64,000 nt of DNA from Aquanectria penicillioides (Eukaryota; Ascomycota; Sordariomycetes; Hypocreales; Nectriaceae), in NCBI GenBank assembly GCA_003415625.1, contig PYIU01000002.1:4588001-4652000 (forward strand). Reading direction: 5' to 3'. Shown here in pieces: positions 10,937 to 19,877 of this stretch. How positions within the stretch are numbered: position 1 is the first letter of the stretch; every line of letters begins with the position of its first letter. The translations under genes were made by a program, and so were the position numbers. The notes under the pieces are model-generated. The model saw only the letters and a program-made list of their open reading frames with translations. It did no database searches and was not told the origin of the DNA.

Positions 10937-12178
10937 CTAGCTCATTCCCTCCATAAACTCCACCCGATCCAACATCATATTTCGATAACCCATATACTCC
11001 TTCAAGCCCTCCCATTCGGGCCCCGTCTCCTCACCATGCCTCCAAGGCTCCTTGAATCCCCATGCGCAGGCAATCTTGTCCATTGCGGCACGCTCCTCCT
11101 CTCTCAGCCACCGGTATCGTAGCGGCGTGCCCGGCGCCCAAGTCACTCGCCTCATCTGGTCCTTGTGACTCAACTTCGAAATCATACCCATTGACCCCAC
11201 GACGAAGAAATAGCCCGAGATACCAGCAACACCAAGACCAGTCGCAGTCGAGATATCCATAGTGTTCTGCCAGTAGGAGGCGTAGGCCGATGCCAGGCCG
11301 TAAATGCCGAATGGGAGAGCAGTGAGAGCCAAGGCTGGGGTGGTGGAGTGCTTGAGCATCTTTTGGCGCTTGTATGCTGGGAGGCTGAAGGAAGCTTCCA
11401 CGATGCCGAGGGCTGAATCTAGGTTCTTCGCATCAATGGCTGTCTGTAAAGCCATGTTGGCCACGTCTTCCTCGATGGCTCGCATGGCAGCATTAGGATT
11501 TCGACGGGCATATTGAATCACCCCGTTCTTAACGACCGGTTGGGGTTTTGTGGCGGAGAGCTCTAGAACTGTAGGGAGAGACTCGGGCCGACCCAGGGTT
11601 GCCTGAATTGCGACGTAAAGCTCCAGGAACTCGGGCGTGATCTCGACATTGGGTTGGGCGATGATAGAGTATGCCGCGTAAGATATCTTGTTGATGCTGT
11701 CCCTCAGCTCTGCATCGATCAATGGCTTAGATCCGGTCCTTTCAGCGTTCAAGGACATGAGTTTCGAAGTAGAAGCCCGGACTTGAGCCTCTGCTCTCTT
11801 GACCAGCGGCTGAAGGGCTTCGGCAGCCCTGAGGCATGTCTCCAGGGCGGCCGAGGTCAATTGCTTGGCCGGAATTCCATCGACTGACAAAAACTTGTCC
11901 TTTGCATCTTCTACAGCCTTGGCCAGCTGAGCCGGGTTCAGCAATTCTCTGGGTACGCTCGAGGCATCCACGGCGGTCGCCCCGGAGGACGCTGGCTGGG
12001 GAGCGGACGAGGTGGTAGCAGCCCACCGCACACCGAGGGGTTTTGCATTGATGCCTCGAATGTGGCGGTTTTGTGACAGAAGAGCCCGGCGGACGAAGGC
12101 CTGGTTGGCAGTCTGTGTCGGCGCAAAGGCACAGAGTTGGCAGACGGTGCCGATCCGCCTCGGGTTGGCTCCTCGCAT
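10937..12178 (-). CDS. Mitochondrial membrane protein, uncharacterised
   Basis: An intronless 413-residue ORF from ATG 12176-12178. The N-terminus is rich in Arg, Ser and Ala with almost no acids for ~55 residues, as in a mitochondrial targeting presequence. The middle is a helical domain (from about residue 80 to 275). Two hydrophobic segments follow, around ALTALPFGIYGLASAYASYW and GLGVAGISGYFFVVGSMGM, consistent with two inner-membrane helices. The C-terminus is a conserved-looking soluble tail with RYRWLREEERAAMDKIACAW and a WRHGEE motif. I do not place it in a named family; a role in respiratory-chain biogenesis or inner-membrane organisation is conceivable but is inference only. No frameshift is present. 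Confidence 0.75.
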   Translation of the reverse strand: MRGANPRRIGTVCQLCAFAPTQTANQAFVRRALLSQNRHIRGINAKPLGVRWAATTSSAPQPASSGATAVDASSVPRELLNPAQLAKAVEDAKDKFLSVDGIPAKQLTSAALETCLRAAEALQPLVKRAEAQVRASTSKLMSLNAERTGSKPLIDAELRDSINKISYAAYSIIAQPNVEITPEFLELYVAIQATLGRPESLPTVLELSATKPQPVVKNGVIQYARRNPNAAMRAIEEDVANMALQTAIDAKNLDSALGIVEASFSLPAYKRQKMLKHSTTPALALTALPFGIYGLASAYASYWQNTMDISTATGLGVAGISGYFFVVGSMGMISKLSHKDQMRRVTWAPGTPLRYRWLREEERAAMDKIACAWGFKEPWRHGEETGPEWEGLKEYMGYRNMMLDRVEFMEGMS

Positions 12179-12820
12179 TGTGGTGGTAATGGCGGACTGG
12201 TTCGGTTCTGACGGCGGCTTCGGGGGGTTCGGAGAGAATCGATCGAATTGAGCCTCCGCAGAGGTTTAATTCGACAGGTTGGCTCTGATTGAGCGCCTTT
12301 GGCTGTTGTTCCTGGCCTGGGCCGGTTCTTCGGACTCCCACGGGCAGAGCGTTGGCGCGAACAGATCAAACTTCTTAGTGGAGCTATGGAGGCACACCGT
12401 TTTGTCATGTGATATACGGTGAAAGGGGTGATGAAACGGAGCCTCACTGAGAATCTGTCAGCGAATGGAAATGAAACGTGCGCAGAGGGTCAAAATTGGA
12501 GATGTTGAAATAAAAATGCATAGAATATTTTTGCTCTTCAATTAATTAAGCTTAGTTTATTGTGTTCGGTCGGCTTTCTATTGCCCGTCCTGTGAAGGAA
12601 TTGTTGGTGAACCCGAAGCGACTGCAAGGTTACTATCGAGATCCCTCAGTGGCTTTCAACCAAAACCAGAGTCCTGAATGAACGGCCCAACGACCATCAT
12701 GTATTTAATTTCCACAAAAGCTAATTAGAAGAGACCAATAAGTAGAAAAAAAAAAGCCAGGGAAATCTCATGGCTCTGATGCAGGATTTGCCGCCTCAAC
12801 AAACATCCATCTAACCCCGT
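12179..12820. other. Intergenic
   Basis: Promoter side of the mitochondrial protein gene, becoming AT-rich rightwards. No gene recognised. Confidence 0.5.
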
Positions 12821-13087
12821 TCACTTCTCTAGGGACGTAGACCCCAGCTTTCCCATGAGTGTCAAAAAATTGTGTGTCCAAGGTTCCAGCAGGTCAACGG
12901 TCACTTTAGATTCGTCTCCATCTTCAGCTGGCTCTAGAACACAGCGACCCATCAATGCAATTGTGGCACCCTGAAACGCTGTGATGGCATATGTTGGAAT
13001 GACGACGACGTAGGAACCACCGGGAGCTTGGAGGGGAAGCTCCTTCGCGATGAGCTCCTGGCATTCTTTAGCGTAAGATCCCTTCAT
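12821..13087 (-). CDS. Small hypothetical protein, possibly part of a broken gene
   Basis: An 88-residue ORF with ATG at 13085-13087 in an AAAAATG context. It has a hydrophobic central piece (GGSYVVVIPTYAITAFQGATIALMGRC) and a soluble C-terminus. Immediately upstream a second frame (13068-13325, no ATG, ends LKNEGILR) overlaps it by 20 bases; together they might be one gene broken at the A run near 13087-13091. That join would need loss of one base, the opposite sign from the other frameshifts in this window, so a pseudogene or an independent small ORF is equally possible. No family recognised. Confidence 0.3.
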   Translation of the reverse strand: MKGSYAKECQELIAKELPLQAPGGSYVVVIPTYAITAFQGATIALMGRCVLEPAEDGDESKVTVDLLEPWTHNFLTLMGKLGSTSLEK

Positions 13088-13325
13088 TTTTGAGGCTGTG
13101 GATTTGGAAGTTTGGAGTTTGTGTATTGACCAAGATAGACAGGCGAAATTTGTCTATATTGAAGTTGTTCTCAATCAGCTGCGTTTTGAGTGCTGGGGTA
13201 AATAAGCTTGATGGGAAGTCGTCAATAGGAAGATGAGGCTCTAGAATGGAGAAAATAGTTCTATATATATTGGTTAAAGTGCTTGAATTGGTGACCGTAA
13301 GGAGCTTTTGTCTTAGCAGTGACAA

Positions 13326-14588
13326 GTTGGTTAGTGGAAACTACAATGACCTATCTGCCTTGTGTCAGTAACATTGATGGTGTGAAGGGCTAACCATCAC
13401 TCTTTCATTGAAGCAAAATGCGGCCCTTTGATTCACTTAAATCGTGGTACAGCCCGAAATATGATGCGGAACAATACCATCGTAATGTATATTATGAATG
13501 CCGTTGCTCTGTGTAATAGGCCTTCTATGGTTAGGACCCAATTCTCCGTGAGCAATCGAAGCAAAATATTCTGTGAGCGTATTTTTAATCTATTCATCTT
13601 TGTGATCACCAGATTTTCAGAACCCCCCCCGAAAACTGACCATAATGAGAGTAGTTGGAATGGCTAGATGTCAAAGCTCTATCAATGAATCGATGGCTAA
13701 GCTCGTTCGATGGAAGTAATCCTTGGCATGCTGTAATGATGTAATCGCTAGATCACAAGCCACAAACTTGTTTATATGAGATATCATTCCGAATGTAAGA
13801 TGACTAGGTACGTGTCGGCACTTTGTCGAGAAAATAGTAGTATCCCTTGGCGTTGATGGCTGATTAGAAATTAGGCAGCTGAATTCTAACATGGCATGGG
13901 CAGAGTCTTATTCATTGATAGATGCCTACGGTCGTTCAAACCAAGTGCAGGTCACTCTTTCTTGAGCCCAATTCAATTCAGCTACGTTTTTGGCTTGTGA
14001 TTGAGAATTTTCCCTTCATATGGGTCGGCGGGTCCTTGAATGAAGAAAATGTAGGGATACAGCGGAACTACGGTAGATCGTCGTAGGAGGATGTCACTGA
14101 GCGATAGCGATGCAGTCGCTAATTTTATCTCCCTCGGTGTGCAAACCGGAACTAGGCTGCCTGCTCAGGTGAAGAAAGCGGGGGCTCCAAGCCAAGCGTC
14201 CAGAAGGTAATAGCGGGCCTGTCAGGCTGTGCCCCCTTTGCAGCGTAAGCGGCTGCCATGACGAAACGAGGCACACGGCTACCGCATCGCCCCAGGTCGA
14301 CTCAACACCACACTACGGTACACTTCTTTTAACCTGTCATCTGCGCTGCTCACTTCTCGTCGTCGCTATCTTCAGCAACCTCTACAACTGTGCGCTCACG
14401 ACTTCCAGGTTTGAGATTCTAGCCGCTTTACTGTATCGCCTCAGGGCAGCTACACCTTCCCACATTTGGAAGCTGCCCAATCCTTCGTCGACAGCGCCTG
14501 AGGCCCGCAATCAGTCTGTCTAGCTCAGCACCACTCATCGAACGACGCAACTCCAACAATACCACTGCGATCATCGACGAGACTCAAC
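13326..14588. other. Intergenic, AT-rich then verprolin promoter
   Basis: The left part (to about 14000) is AT-rich with only short unconvincing ORFs and may hold decayed sequence. The right part, from about 14280, is CT-rich and is probably the promoter and 5' leader of verprolin. Confidence 0.45.
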
Positions 14589-15976
14589 ATGCCGCCGCCT
14601 CCTCCCCCTCCTCCCCCTCCGCCGCCAGGCATGGGTGGACCTCCACCACCTCCACCACCACCTCCAGGCGGTCTCCCATCGAGGCCTCCGCCTGCAGGAG
14701 GAGGCAGAGTATGTCGCATAACCCCGGGCCTCCGCGAATCTTCTTGCAAAGGCTGTCCACGTCGGTCATAGCTAACTGTATGATGTTAGAATGCTCTCTT
14801 GTCAGATATCCACAAAGGCAGAGCCCTCAGAAAAGCCGTTACCAACGACCGCTCCGCCCCCGTCATCGCCAACTCCTCTACCTCCTCCTCCGGTCCTCCA
14901 GTCGGTAGTGCCCCGCCGGTTCCGGGATTTGGAGGAGCTCCCAAGCCTCCCGGAGGCCTGGCGCCACCGGTCCCTGGAAACAGGGCAAGAAGCAATAGTG
15001 ACCTGGGTTCGCGAGACTCGACTGCTGGAGGAATGGACTCTGCGCCCCAGTTGGGCGGCTTATTTGCCGGGGGTATGCCCAAGTTGAAGAAGAGGGGAGG
15101 AGGCATTGATACTGGCGCGGTTGCAGATTCATCATATCTATCGGATCCCGGAGAGCCTGCAAGCTCGGCGCCAAAGCCCCCGGCTTTCTCTGCACCAAGA
15201 CCTCCGACAGGATTCGCGCCCGCCATTCCCGGTCGGCCTCCACTGCCGCCTCCCGGAGGTGCTTCAAACCTTCGAAAGACCACGCCGATAGGCAAAGGGC
15301 CTCCCCCACCCATTGGAAAGAAGCCGCCGCCTCTGCCGACATCGCGGAAACCATCATCCATGTCTTCCGCTCCGGCGACTCCAGCGCCGTCTGCACCAGC
15401 ACCTTCCGTACCGGCGCCTCCTCCACCTCCACCGCTTACATCCTCTGCTCCAGTTCCCGCGGCCCCTCCACCACTACCTCCTTCTGCTGCTCCTCCACGA
15501 CCAAGTCCTTCACCGGTGCCGCGATCACAACCCCCGCCACCGCCCCCTCCTCCTGCTTCACATTCGGCACCTTCGCTGGCCGCACAAGCTGCCATCCGCG
15601 CAGCCGGACAAGCCTCGCCTAGCTCCGCGCCCCCAGCACCTCCGCCACCTCCACCACCCTCATCAGTTCCCTCGCTTCCCTCTGCTCCTTCTCCGCCCCC
15701 CCAGCCCCGACCCGATCTCGCGGATCATCTCTTCGCCAATCCATGCTTGACCCGGCAGCCTTTACTCTAACAGCAAACGGAGCCAAATCACCGAGTCCAA
15801 CCGCCAGAACCTCTCCTTCGAATGGCACAGGAAATGTACGTATTGCGATCAGTGATACAAGGTGGCATTTTAAGGATGAATCTGCTTTCCCGAAACCGCG
15901 AGATTTTGTGGGAGGCACAAAACGGTATCGAGCAGGACGAGGGAGCAGTGTGCCGCTAGATCTTAGCGCTCTATGA
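14589..15976 (+). CDS. VRP1: Verprolin/WIP-family actin regulator, one frameshift
   Basis: Exons 14589-14708 and 14790-15976 (81-bp intron, branch GCTAAC) encode about 435 residues once one base is added. The N-terminal polyproline (PPPPPPPPPPPPGMGGPPPP) is followed by the WH2 actin-monomer-binding motif NALLSDIHKGRALRKAVTND, split from the polyproline by the intron. Then come several hundred residues of Pro-rich linker with profilin/SH3-type repeats. The C-terminal WASP-binding segment is RWHFKDESAFPKPRDFVGGT, ending VPLDLSAL. The last ~85 residues are in another frame: the break is in or near the C7 run at 15696-15702, and one missing C explains it. The protein partners WASP/Las17 to drive Arp2/3 actin assembly at endocytic sites and the hyphal tip. 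Without the extra base the WASP-binding tail would be lost. Confidence 0.92.
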
Positions 15977-16323
15977 GGAGAAGTATCGCAATCATGTCAT
16001 AACTTTTAAAGACCATGGAGGTCATCCATCATGCTTGATGTTTTAGGTAGAATTGATATGGTTTCCTCGGATATGTATAGGTTGGAAATGTCAATACCAT
16101 GTTGCAATAGCCTAGCCATTGTAGAGGCTGTAAGCGAGACCTTCGAGCTTAATTTCATCCGCATCTCACTTCAACCACACATGTGAAAATTGTTCTCCAT
16201 CCCCTTGTATGAGATCTTGATGCCATGGAATTTCTCCATGCTGGAGTTTTGGGCATGGTATAGTACATTTGAGTTACATTGCGGTTGCAGTATTGTACAG
16301 ACACATAACTAACCAAGCCAGAT
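15977..16323. other. Intergenic, convergent 3' regions
   Basis: Short AT-rich spacer between the convergent verprolin and mL54 genes; no feature recognised. Confidence 0.5.
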
Positions 16324-16962
16324 TTACATGGACTTGAGGTAGTTAGATTCCTTGATCTTCGCCTTTCTTTCCTTGCGCATTGCCTTCTTCAATTCCTCTC
16401 TTGCGATCGCCGCTTCAATGTTGTGCTCGACGCCCTGGTTCTCTTCGCCGGGAAGGTTGATAGATTGTTGTTGAATGGGGATCTTGGGGGCCAGGGCCTC
16501 GAGGTTGCCGTCAGCCAAAGCCTGGGCCTCAAGGGCCTTTTGGCGCTTCGCGGCGAGCTTTCGCTGCTTCTTGGATTTCGCTGCAGAGCGTTAGCATGGA
16601 TTGTGTGGACATGACGCCAGGTGGCACGTGGACATACAGAACTCATCTCCAGCACCGTCGTCTGCGGCATCCTTGTCCGACTTGATGACGTCGAGGCACG
16701 ACCAGAGCCACTCGGGGTACTCCTCGTCCTTCAAGGCAACCGGATCCTGTCCATTCTTTTGGTAGTTCAGGCCGCTGAGCTTGGTTCCAGCTGGGCAGGA
16801 GGAGCGCACGATGCCGGCCTCCTTGGGGTCATCTCCAACTTCGCTGACGGGGGTCGAAAGCTGGGGCTCGGCGGATCGGAAGGGGGTCGTCGTGGAGAAT
16901 TGGCGCAGGAGGGGAAGCGGGCGCCGCAACGCGGTGGCGCGGAGGCACCGAGTACAGAACAT
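16324..16962 (-). CDS. MRPL37: Mitochondrial large ribosomal subunit protein mL54
   Basis: Exons 16638-16962 and 16324-16580 (57-bp intron with GTATGT donor, GCTAACG branch) give 193 residues from ATG 16960-16962. An Arg-rich N-terminus (MFCTRCLRATALRRPLPLLR) is a mitochondrial presequence. The family core is CPAGTKLSGLNYQKNGQDPV followed by ALKDEEYPEWLW, the hallmark of Mrpl37/mL54 (a component of the mitoribosomal large subunit). The second exon is a basic, Lys/Arg/Ala-rich C-terminal helix ending KERKAKIKESNYLKSM. Fungal members are often longer than the yeast protein because of this tail. It sits next to, and on the same strand as, the complex I subunit gene to its right. Confidence 0.92.
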
Positions 16963-17387
16963 GGTGGATGTGGTGATGGTTTGGTTGAAGTCGTAGAGGG
17001 CAAGGCTCGAGCTCTCGGGAGAAATTTTGGAGTGGGTGGGGGGAGTGGCCAATCAGGGAGGACATAAGTGCCAATTGTCAGCCTTGTCATCAAAGCCTAC
17101 TCTGCAGAGAAGCAAGCTCAGAAAGTGAGGCATTGAGAAGGCACGCTTTACATTTCAGGATGAGAAGATGGCAAATTGGAATACTCAATTGCCTTTCATT
17201 TCCGTTTCATTGCTTCCTGATATATACACAGTCATACAAGATCGAAGGAATTCCTTCACCTTCACGGCCAGGACCGAGGTTAAAAACACAATGCCCTTTT
17301 CCCATCAAGGCCGTAATTCCCGCGCGTCCAGATAATCCAAGGTCCTTTAAGCCGTCTCTTATGTTCGCAGTATCACAGAAGCCTGGC
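16963..17387. other. Intergenic between mL54 and NDUFB10 genes
   Basis: Holds the mL54 promoter and the 3' UTR of the NDUFB10-like gene. No other feature. Confidence 0.5.
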
Positions 17388-17837
17388 TCACGAAGAGAAC
17401 CTGGCCTGGTTCATCTTGGCGATCTTGTCGCTGGTGTGCACCTTGGCCTGCAGATCCATCTCCTCGTCCTGCTTGCTGATGTAGTTCTGCTGGATGAATT
17501 TTGTGCCCTTAATCTTGTTTGTCTTCAACAATTGGAGATATCGCTCTGGTGGTTGTTGTCAGCCCATGTTCATAATTCACTCCCGTGGAGCGGATGTTTT
17601 GATCCACTAACCTCGGAGGTGGCCGCAGTTCTCCAGATGGTTGACGCCCTCACGCTGGTAGCACTTTCCAAGCTCCTCACCAACGAGACGTGTCATCATG
17701 GCACCGACCCATTGCTCCCGGATGATGGCATCCTCGGCCGCCTTGAACGCCTTGGTGTCGTCGAAGTCCACGCCATTGAAGGTGGGAGGGACGGTGGGCT
17801 TCTGGGCCTTGAACTGATCGGACTCGGGGGTAGGCAT
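17388..17837 (-). CDS. NADH:ubiquinone oxidoreductase subunit NDUFB10-like (12 kDa/PDSW)
   Basis: Exons 17612-17837 and 17388-17545 (66-bp intron) splice exactly to 127 residues from ATG 17835-17837. Family features are the opening MPTPESDQFKAQKPTVPPTF, then AIIREQWVGAMMTRLVGEEL, and the Cys motif GKCYQREGVNHLENCGHLRE, continuing RYLQLLKTNKIKG after the intron. The product is an accessory subunit of the membrane arm of respiratory complex I facing the intermembrane space; paired cysteines in this family form disulfides. There is no cleavable presequence, as usual for this subunit. It is divergent from NSR1 across a 438-bp shared promoter. Confidence 0.9.
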
Positions 17838-18275
17838 GGCGGACGGTTGTGACTGAGCCTCGGGCTGTCGAATTGGACGTCGTTTCAAGGCGAAGATGCG
17901 CGCGGTTGAGTATGGGGTCGATCGATCTCGGCAACTTGGATGTCGGCGCTCTAGCTTGAGCTCAATTGCTCGATGTCCAATGATGGACGACCTGATTTCT
18001 CAGGCATGCACTGGCCGCCGGAAGGACCTAGACCACCTTCCTTGTCTGTCACCAGTAAATGCCTGGCAACTCACCGCCTTTGGTTGCCCCACTATTTGAC
18101 GGGCACAAAAAAAAAAAAATTTTCTGTCCGCCAGGTGCAAGCCCAACCACCAGCTTAAAACCCATACAAAGTACCAGAGAACTTTTTTTTTTTTTTTCCC
18201 TTTGACCTCCTTCATATTCCCCCTCAATTTCTTGAGACATTCTTCTCTCAATACATACACATTACCTTTTTCACA
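17838..18275. promoter_or_regulatory. Divergent promoter NDUFB10 / NSR1
   Basis: The 438 bp between two ATGs facing away from each other must serve both genes. It contains an A13 run (18107-18119) and a T15 run (18183-18197), a CT-rich leader just before NSR1, and no ORF with support. Poly(dA:dT) tracts of this kind commonly keep promoters free of nucleosomes. Confidence 0.6.
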
Positions 18276-19877
18276 ATGGCCAAGTCAAAGACTAAGGATT
18301 CCAAGAAGGTCAAGGCCTCTGAGGCCCTTACCACTGTCAAGTCTGGTGGTGTTACCAAGTCTTCTCAGTCGTCCAAGTCCAAGTCAAAGGAGCTGGCCAA
18401 GGCTGCCGCTAAGAAGGTCGTGAAGGAGAAGGAGTCTTCCAAGAAGAAGAAGAAGGTTGTGGAGCCCGAGTCCTCTGACGAGTCTTCTGAGGAGGAAGAG
18501 GAGTCTTCCAGCGAGAGCGAGTCTGAGGCTGAGAGCTCTTCCGACTCCGCCTCTTCTTCTGAGGACGAGAAGCCTGCCAAGAAGGCTGTCGCCAACGGCA
18601 AGACCAAGGCCAAGGCCGCGGCCAAGTCTGACTCTGAGTCTGACTCCGAGTCTGGTTCCGACTCCAACTCCGACTCTGAGTCCGAGGAGGAGAAGCCCAA
18701 GGCTAAGCCCGAGACCAATGGCGGTGCCAAGCCCAAGGCCGACGCCTCTGACTCTTCCGACTCTGACTCTGATTCCGGCTCCGACTCCGATAGCGAGGAG
18801 GAGAAGAAGCCCGCCGCCAAGGCTGCTGAGAAGGTTTGTTACTATTGCCTACTTCTACATGGATCAATGCTAATCATATCTAGGCTAAGGACTCTGATGA
18901 TTCCGATGACTCTGATGATTCTGAGGAAGACTCTGATGACAGCGACGATTCTGACGACTCTGACGATTCCGAGGAGAAGACTGAGAAGAAGACTGAGGAG
19001 GCTCCCTCCAAGAAGCGCAAGGCTGATGAGGAAATCGATGCCACCCCCAAGAAGACCAAGACTGATGGCCCCACTACCCTGTTCGCTGGTAGCCTGAGCT
19101 GGGGCATCGACGACGATGCTCTGTACGAGGCCTTCAAGGACTTCGGCGGTCTGGTTGGTGCTCGCGTCGTCACTGAGAAGGAGAGTGGCCGCAGCCGTGG
19201 TTTTGGATACGTCGACTTCGACGCCCCCGAGGCTGCTACCAAGGCCTACGAAGCTATGCAGGGCTTTGAGCTTGACGGCCGTGCTCTCAACCTCGACTAC
19301 GCCAACGCCCGTCCCGCTGACGCCAACCCCCAGTCTCGTGCTGCTGACCGCGCCAAGCGTCACGGCGACACTGTCAGCCCTGAGAGCGACACCCTCTTCG
19401 TCGGCAACCTTCCCTTCGATGTCGACCAGAACCTTGTCAGCGACTGGTTCAGCGAGGTTGCCCCCGTTGCCAGCGTCCGACTTCCTACTGATCCGTAAGT
19501 GAGGGTGCTCAAGAGTAACAAAGACCGATGACTAACTCTATCTATAGTGACACTGGTAACCTGAAGGGTTTCGGATATGTCACCTTCAACTCTATTGAGG
19601 AGGCCAAGACCGTCTTCCAGGTCAAGAACGGTGCCCCTATTGGCACCGGCAGAATGTCTCGCAGCGTCCGCCTGGACTATGCTGGTGCTCGTCCCAGCGC
19701 GATGGTGGTGGAGGTGGTTTCGGCGGCCGTGGTGGCGGCCGTGGAGGTGGTCGTGGCGGCTTCGGAGGCCGTGGTGGCGGCCGTGGTGGACCCCGTGGTG
19801 GTGGTGGCCGTGGCCGCGGAGGCTTCGGCGGCTCGAGCCGAGGAAGCTACTCTGGCACTAAGATCTCCTTCGACTAA
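18276..19877 (+). CDS. NSR1: Nucleolin-like protein Nsr1/Gar2, one frameshift
   Basis: Exons 18276-18833, 18884-19494 and 19548-19877 give 499 residues when one base is added. The N-terminus is Lys/Ser-rich with long acidic Ser-Asp/Glu tracts (nucleolin type, probable CK2 targets). Two RRMs follow: TTLFAGSLSWGIDDDALYEA with RSRGFGYVDF, and DTLFVGNLPFDVDQNLVSDW with LKGFGYVTF (interrupted by intron 2). The C-terminus is a Gly/Arg-rich GAR domain (FGGRGGGRGGGRGGFGGRGG) ending TKISFD. The GAR domain is one frame off from RRM2; the break is the C run 19693-19695 (GARP then QRDGG), and one extra C repairs it. The protein acts in pre-rRNA processing and 40S biogenesis in the nucleolus. Codon use is strongly biased to C-ending codons, suggesting high expression. 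Confidence 0.93.

Noticed and set aside
14786..15595. Gly-rich 269-codon ORF antisense to verprolin
   Set aside because: Mirror image of the Pro-rich coding strand (CCN read as GGN); no independent support.
18365..18820. Ser/Glu-rich ORF antisense to nucleolin
   Set aside because: Shadow of the acidic repeat on the coding strand.
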